Below, piece after piece: positions 60,521 through 64,000 of a stretch of 64,000 nt of DNA. The notes under the pieces are model-generated. The model saw nothing but the letters and a program-made list of their open reading frames with translations. It made no database searches and was not told the origin of the DNA. How positions within the stretch are numbered: the stretch's first letter is position 1; each line of letters opens with the position of its first letter. Source of the DNA: RUG714 sp964623515 (GTDB taxonomy: Bacteria > Bacillota > Clostridia > Oscillospirales > Acutalibacteraceae); NCBI GenBank assembly GCA_964623515.1, contig CAZURV010000004.1, positions 27,530-91,529 on the forward strand, read 5' to 3'. The position numbers were made by a program, and so were the translations under genes.

Positions 60521-61297
60521 ATTATTTGATTTGCCCTTAAAAAACGTGCCTGTCGGTTTCCCGTCAAGAACACTGTATATTTTTTCCGGTTTTTCACCGT
60601 TCATAATGACCACGTCTATATGATTTTCCACTGCGATTTTTGCGGCGCGGAGTTTTGTGATCATACCGCCCGTACCGCGGTTTGAACCTGCGCCGCCTGC
60701 CGAAGCGTAAAGTCCATCGCTGAAATTCTCTATAACCGGGATAAGTTTGGCGTTTGGATTCTCTTTTGGGTTGGTATCGTAAAGCCCGTCGATATCCGTC
60801 ATAATCACAAGCATATCGGCGTTGATAATGGAAGCCGTGTAAGCAGAAAGCGTGTCGTTGTCGCCGAATTCAATTTCATCGGTGCTAATGCTGTCGTTTT
60901 CGTTTACGATTGGTATAATGCCGTAGTTAAACAGTTTGTTAAATGTATTGATAAGATTTGTGCGTTTTTTTCTGTCTTCCATATCATCTTTTGTGATAAG
61001 CAGTTGTGATATGATTTGGTTGTATTCACCGAAAAATTTATCGTACATAAACATCAGCTCGGTTTGCCCAACGCTTGCCGCTGCCTGTCTGCCCGAAGTA
61101 TCGCCGGGCTTTTCGGGCAGGCCGATTTTTTGAACGCCCACTCCGATTGCGCCGGAGGTTACGAGCACAACCTGTATGCCCGAATTTTGAATATCGGAAA
61201 GAACAGAAGCGAGCTTTTCCATTCGACGGAGGTTCGTTTTTCCGTTTTCGTAGGTTAAGGTTGATGTTCCTATTTTAACAACGATTTTTTTAATCAT
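60515..61297 (-). CDS. proB: Glutamate 5-kinase
   Basis: A 260-residue kinase for the first step of proline synthesis. VVKIGTSTLTYENGK at the start, LVTSGAIGVG, NENDSISTDEIEFGDNDTLSA and GTGGMITKLRAA are the amino-acid kinase motifs. It lacks the C-terminal PUA domain of long ProB enzymes, as in many Firmicutes. AAAGGAAAG provides the ribosome binding site. First gene of proBA. Confidence 0.96.
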   Translation of the reverse strand: MIKKIVVKIGTSTLTYENGKTNLRRMEKLASVLSDIQNSGIQVVLVTSGAIGVGVQKIGLPEKPGDTSGRQAAASVGQTELMFMYDKFFGEYNQIISQLLITKDDMEDRKKRTNLINTFNKLFNYGIIPIVNENDSISTDEIEFGDNDTLSAYTASIINADMLVIMTDIDGLYDTNPKENPNAKLIPVIENFSDGLYASAGGAGSNRGTGGMITKLRAAKIAVENHIDVVIMNGEKPEKIYSVLDGKPTGTFFKGKSNND

Positions 61298-61392
61298 AAA
61301 CTTTCCTTTATTTCTATTGTTTCTACATAATCTAATATATTATTATAGCATTTAAAGCCGCAAGAAACAATCCCGGAGTTGAAATTAAATAG

Positions 61393-61418
61393 AAAAGCGC
61401 AGCTCTCCTCACTGCGCT
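61393..61418 (-). terminator. Terminator of the XRE regulator gene
   Basis: Minus-strand AAGCGCAG-tgaggagag-CTGCGCTT followed by TTCTATTT, 16 bases after the stop. Confidence 0.8.
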
Positions 61419-61433
61419 TACATATAAAATATT

Positions 61434-61727
61434 TTATTTTCTGTTCTTCTTTTTGAGAGTTTCAACTGCAAGAAGAATAAATTTTATGTCTTCATCCGTC
61501 AGTCCTGAAACGTCAATCATCTTTTGGTGTTCGATTCCGAGAAGATAATCGGTTGTTGTGTGAAAAATCTGTGCCAGCCGAACAATAACATCAGGCGACG
61601 GGATTCTTTCTCTAAGCTCATAATAAGAAATAGCCGCTTTCGTAACACCCAGTTTTTCGGCTAATTCTGTCTGATTTATTCCTGCTCCTTCCCTCAGCCT
61701 TCTTAATCTATTCCCGAAATCAACCAT
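61434..61727 (-). CDS. XRE family helix-turn-helix regulator, 97 residues
   Basis: RLRRLREGAGINQTELAEKLGVTKAAISYYEL is a complete Cro/C1 HTH (residues 6-37). PSPDVIVRLAQIFHTTTDYLLGIE is the typical fifth helix, and a short charged tail (VETLKKKNRK) follows. The ATG has GGAGATATTAGC upstream. Monocistronic; probably autoregulated, since AT-rich TTTAGTTTACCTATATTTAAT sequence covers its promoter region. The target is unknown. Confidence 0.9.
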   Translation of the reverse strand: MVDFGNRLRRLREGAGINQTELAEKLGVTKAAISYYELRERIPSPDVIVRLAQIFHTTTDYLLGIEHQKMIDVSGLTDEDIKFILLAVETLKKKNRK

Positions 61728-61813
61728 GCTAATATCTCCATTATATTTTAGTTTACCTATATTTAATATACCAAAACATCGTCAACAATTGGTTTATAAC
61801 AGTAAAAATATAG

Positions 61814-61842
61814 TTGACAAATTTAAAATTAAATGTTATTCT
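61814..61842 (+). promoter_or_regulatory. Promoter of a candidate ncRNA upstream of ferritin
   Basis: TTGACA (61814-61819), 17-base spacer, TATTCT (61837-61842). Confidence 0.55.
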
Positions 61843-61848
61843 AATTCT

Positions 61849-62082
61849 ATTGGCACAGTGTGGAGCGGTTTATTTTGTAGATGCGTCGGGGAATTTTTGA
61901 AAATAAAGATGCTTCATATAGAATCCTTTTATTTTCAACAGCCTTTGACTGCAAGCTATGCACCGATGTATTTAAGAATCTGTGACAATTACTTTCATTT
62001 TTGTTATTTGTTGAAATTTTTATTTCAATGAGTAAATCTCGCACCAGCGAAAGCTCCGGGAATATATCCGGGGCTTTTGCCA
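61849..62082 (+). ncRNA. Candidate structured RNA, about 230 nt, class unknown
   Basis: Between this promoter and the terminator AAGCTCCGG...CCGGGGCTT plus TTTT (62051-62079) there is no ORF with a ribosome binding site. The stretch contains an 11-bp inverted repeat TTGAAAATAAA / TTTATTTTCAA (about 61897-61940) and TTGAAAT-tttt-ATTTCAA. The 5' part GGAGCGGTTTA can pair with TAAATCTCGC...GCTCC near the 3' end, so a long closed structure is possible. Ferritin has its own promoter after the terminator. A ferritin leader is the alternative explanation. Confidence 0.4.
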
Positions 62083-62135
62083 TTTGAAATTTTCTGCGGT
62101 ATTGAATAAATAACAGTGCAAAATTATAGAATTTG

Positions 62136-62144
62136 TGATATAAT
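62136..62144 (+). promoter_or_regulatory. Extended -10 promoter of ferritin
   Basis: TGATATAAT (TGnTATAAT) at 62136-62144 without a good -35 box; predicted start near 62151. Confidence 0.55.
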
Positions 62145-62202
62145 AATTGAGGTTTAAGTTTTGTGTAAACCTATATATTGAACATTGAAAGGAGAAACAG
62201 CT

Positions 62203-62712
62203 ATGGATAAAAAAGTGCATAAATTGTTAAATGAGCAAATCAACAAGGAATTTTATTCCGCCTATTTGTATCTTGATTTTTCAAATTATTTTAAGGCAAA
62301 CGGTCTTGACGGTTTTGCGAATTGGTATATGATTCAGGCGCAGGAGGAAAGAGACCACGCGATGCTGTTCTATACCTATCTGCAGAATGAAAGCCAGACG
62401 GTGAGTCTTGACGCTATCGAACAGCCGGATAAAGAGTTCAAATGCGGTATGGACGTTCTCAAAGCGGGACTTGAGCATGAGCAATATGTAACTTCGTTGA
62501 TTAACGATATTTACAGTGCTGCTTATGAAGTGAAAGATTTCCGCACCATGCAGTTTCTCGATTGGTTTGTTAAAGAGCAGGGAGAAGAGGAAACGAACGC
62601 AAACGATTTGATTTCCAAAATGGAGCTTTTCGGTTCCGATCCCAAGAGCCTGTACATGCTCAATCAGGAGCTTGCCGGCAGAGTATACAGTGCGCCGTCT
62701 TTGGTGCTTTGA
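62203..62712 (+). CDS. ftnA: Ferritin (bacterial non-haem type)
   Basis: A 169-residue four-helix-bundle iron-storage protein. Ferroxidase residues appear as Glu17-type in the QINKEFYSAYLYLD helix, ERDHAM in the second helix (Glu and His), Glu in GLEHEQYV and Gln/Glu in VKEQGEEE. The ATG at 62203 has AAAGGAG eight bases upstream; six extra in-frame codons before it include that site. It forms a 24-mer shell and stores iron, relevant to the heavy Fe-S demand of this organism. A terminator follows. Confidence 0.95.
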   Translation: MDKKVHKLLNEQINKEFYSAYLYLDFSNYFKANGLDGFANWYMIQAQEERDHAMLFYTYLQNESQTVSLDAIEQPDKEFKCGMDVLKAGLEHEQYVTSLINDIYSAAYEVKDFRTMQFLDWFVKEQGEEETNANDLISKMELFGSDPKSLYMLNQELAGRVYSAPSLVL

Positions 62713-62739
62713 TTTTTGGTTAGTTAAAAGTTTAAAAAT

Positions 62740-62782
62740 AAAAAAGGTTCCGGTCTGCATTGGCAAGTCAGAACCTTTTTCT
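62740..62782 (+). terminator. Terminator of ferritin
   Basis: AAAAGGTTC / GAACCTTTTT, 20-base loop, followed by CTGC. Confidence 0.75.
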
Positions 62783-62851
62783 GCTATATTTTCGGAAGTT
62801 TTTGGCTGTCTGCATATTTGGATAATATGAAGCTTTGCAAGGAGGATTACA

Positions 62852-63418
62852 ATGAACAGAGATACAGCGTGGGAATTGCTGAAAAAATATAATAAGGATG
62901 CTTTTCATCTGCGTCATGCTCTTACCGTCGAGGGCGTTATGAAATGGTATGCCGGGGAGCTTGGCTATGATGAAGCGTATTGGGGAATTGTCGGATTGCT
63001 TCACGATATAGACTTTGAGCAGTATCCTGACGAGCATTGCATAAAAGCCCCTGAACTGTTAAGGGAAGGCGGATTTGGCGATGATATTATCCATGCCGTG
63101 TGTTCGCACGGATATAAATTGACCGTAGATGTAAAGCCGGAGCATGAGATGGAAAAGGTTCTGTATGCAACAGACGAGCTTACCGGACTTATTTGGGCGG
63201 CGGCTGAAATGCGTCCGTCAAAGAGCGTACAGGATATGGAGTTAAAAAGCCTGAAAAAGAAATATAAAAGCAAGAATTTCGCCGCAGGCTGTTCAAGAGA
63301 GGTAATAGAACGCGGCGCCGATATGCTCGGCTGGGACTTGAATGATTTACTTTGGAAAACAATTTTAGCGATGCGAAGTTGCGAAAAAGATGTTAATGAA
63401 ACGATGGCTTGCAATTAA
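62852..63418 (+). CDS. HD-domain (HDIG-type) predicted hydrolase
   Basis: A 188-residue HD-superfamily protein. FHLRHALTVEGVM gives the first His, GLLHDIDFEQYP the HD pair, HAVCSHG the next His and LYATDELTGL the last Asp. This set of metal ligands is complete. The C-terminal part is helical and ends with a Cys-containing tail (RSCEKDVNETMACN). AAGGAGG precedes the ATG. It stands alone. Phosphohydrolase activity is expected; the substrate is unknown. Confidence 0.9.
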   Translation: MNRDTAWELLKKYNKDAFHLRHALTVEGVMKWYAGELGYDEAYWGIVGLLHDIDFEQYPDEHCIKAPELLREGGFGDDIIHAVCSHGYKLTVDVKPEHEMEKVLYATDELTGLIWAAAEMRPSKSVQDMELKSLKKKYKSKNFAAGCSREVIERGADMLGWDLNDLLWKTILAMRSCEKDVNETMACN

Positions 63419-63673
63419 ACGGATATATAGTATTCTTGTCATTGTATCAGTTGTAAATCCTCATATTAACATAACCGTCATCCAAACAATATCATGCATA
63501 TATGATATACCGCTTTCGTTGCAAATTTCGTTTAGGCGGGTTGGAATCATTGCATTTATCCTGTCTTCTTTTTTGTTCCGAATATTTAAATCGGAGCAGT
63601 GCTCCATCAAGCTCGCTTGAAATTCTGAAATAGACCCTGCCGCCTAAGAGGCGGCGGACACGGGCAAACGGGA
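63419..63673. other. Intergenic region with no supported gene
   Basis: 255 bases of AT-rich sequence then a short GC-rich GCCGCC...GGCGGC inverted repeat at 63641-63655. An in-frame extension of 76 codons is present but has no ribosome binding site and no known motif. Confidence 0.4.
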
Positions 63674-63938
63674 ATGAATCAGCTTGACAAATACGGTATT
63701 AAATACAACATAGTCAAGACTTATTCAAACGCTGTTCGTGTGGGGAATATTCCCGATTACAAGTCCCGCTGTAAACAAACCGGAACCGGACAAGCGTGGT
63801 TTCCTAAATCTTGGACTGTCAAAGATATTAAACATGCAGGCGAACACGTTGCAGGGTTGAAATCTAATCGCAACACTGCTGACGGTACAACAATGTGGGG
63901 GAGTGTATAAGGGAGTGCGTGTCGGTGGCGAAAACTAA
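63674..63938 (+). pseudogene. Broken fragment of an EndoU-like bacterial toxin domain
   Basis: The 78-codon frame at 63674-63910 encodes NIPDYKSRCKQTGTGQAWFPKS-type sequence (through WTVKDIKHAGEHV and TADGTTMWG) that I recognise as the C-terminal EndoU-like nuclease of polymorphic toxins. At TTMWG the frame breaks (GTA TAA). Shifting one frame continues as VYKGVRVGG before a stop at 63936-63938, which is how the family normally continues. The long delivery part that should precede it is missing. No immunity gene is visible in the window. Probably a displaced toxin-cassette remnant. Confidence 0.6.
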
Positions 63939-63944
63939 ACCTAC

Positions 63945-63978
63945 AAACACGGTGCAGAATTTCTGCGCCGTGTTTTTC
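63945..63978 (+). terminator. Terminator after the toxin remnant
   Basis: AAACACGGTGCAGAA / TTCTGCGCCGTGTTT followed by TTC. A strong stem (one G-T pair) left over from the former gene. Confidence 0.75.
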
Positions 63979-64000
63979 TATACGAGCAGGTATTAGGGTG

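Noticed and set aside
61849..62082. 6S RNA
   Set aside because: End pairing is possible, but I could not find the central bubble flanked by long helices, so the class is not claimed.
1..64000. CRISPR arrays, rRNA genes, integrated phage or intact IS elements
   Set aside because: No regularly spaced short repeats, rRNA landmarks, transposase or integrase genes were seen. The only long direct repeat is the lipoprotein duplication.

Overview
The window looks like chromosomal DNA of an anaerobic, low-to-mid GC Firmicute, most probably a fermentative gut-type clostridium of the class Clostridia. The signs are AGGAGG-type ribosome binding sites, sigma-A promoters, frequent TTG and GTG starts, a trp T-box, a THF riboswitch, an ECF folate transporter, an electron-bifurcating [FeFe]-hydrogenase and the hydrogenase maturases HydE, HydF and HydG. 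There are no rRNA genes, CRISPR arrays, prophage or intact insertion sequences. Gene order is compact and mostly operonic.

Layout. 1-11.4 kb: a Na/phosphate symporter with a PhoU-like tail (cut by the window edge), a 1845-residue secreted transglutaminase-like/discoidin surface protein, tRNA-Arg(CCU), ilvE behind a long attenuator-like leader, tRNA-Pro(GGG) and a putP-type Na/proline symporter. 11.4-23.9 kb: the hydrogenase region, with a TM1266-type regulator, hydG and hydF, a decayed ydcF gene, then a ten-gene operon DRTGG / HATPase / HydS-like hydrogenase / DRTGG / PHP / hydC / HATPase / 2Fe-2S ferredoxin / hydB / hydA. 24.0-30.8 kb (minus strand): trpEGDCFBA under a T-box. 30.9-37.4 kb: M20 peptidase, a CMD-like protein plus SDR pair, a PTS EIIC-like permease, glyS and a diacylglycerol kinase. 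37.4-44.4 kb (minus strand): a PhoR/PhoP-like two-component system with a triple direct repeat over its own promoter, THF-riboswitch-controlled folT, a secreted C1 peptidase, and rpsI/rplM. 44.5-50.7 kb: a DUF2752 protein, two tandem lipoproteins sharing 786 identical bases, fumC, a candidate small RNA and a serine hydrolase. 50.9-52.6 kb: a divergent CFI-box protein / HTH regulator pair plus an overlooked six-cysteine 50-residue ORF. 52.9-64 kb: hydE at the end of a nifS-iscU-mnmA operon, cysK divergent from it, an IscR/CymR-like Rrf2 regulator, proBA, a second HTH regulator, a candidate ncRNA, ferritin, an HD protein and a broken EndoU-like toxin fragment.

How the parts fit. Sugar fermentation would yield reduced ferredoxin and NADH, which HydABC reoxidises as H2. 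HydG and HydF are next to the regulator, while HydE is made together with the Fe-S assembly proteins NifS and IscU that feed all of these clusters. The HydS-like protein keeps all four H-cluster cysteines but has altered surrounding motifs, and it is co-transcribed with two stand-alone HATPase proteins and two DRTGG proteins, so a H2 or redox signalling module is a reasonable inference. Amino-acid supply is controlled by RNA leaders: a T-box for trp and an unclassified attenuator for ilvE. The trp and pro operons also share a homologous intercistronic hairpin repeat.

Limits: everything is read by eye. Family names come from motif recognition, promoter calls from hexamer matches with 16-18 nt spacing, and no database or folding program was used.
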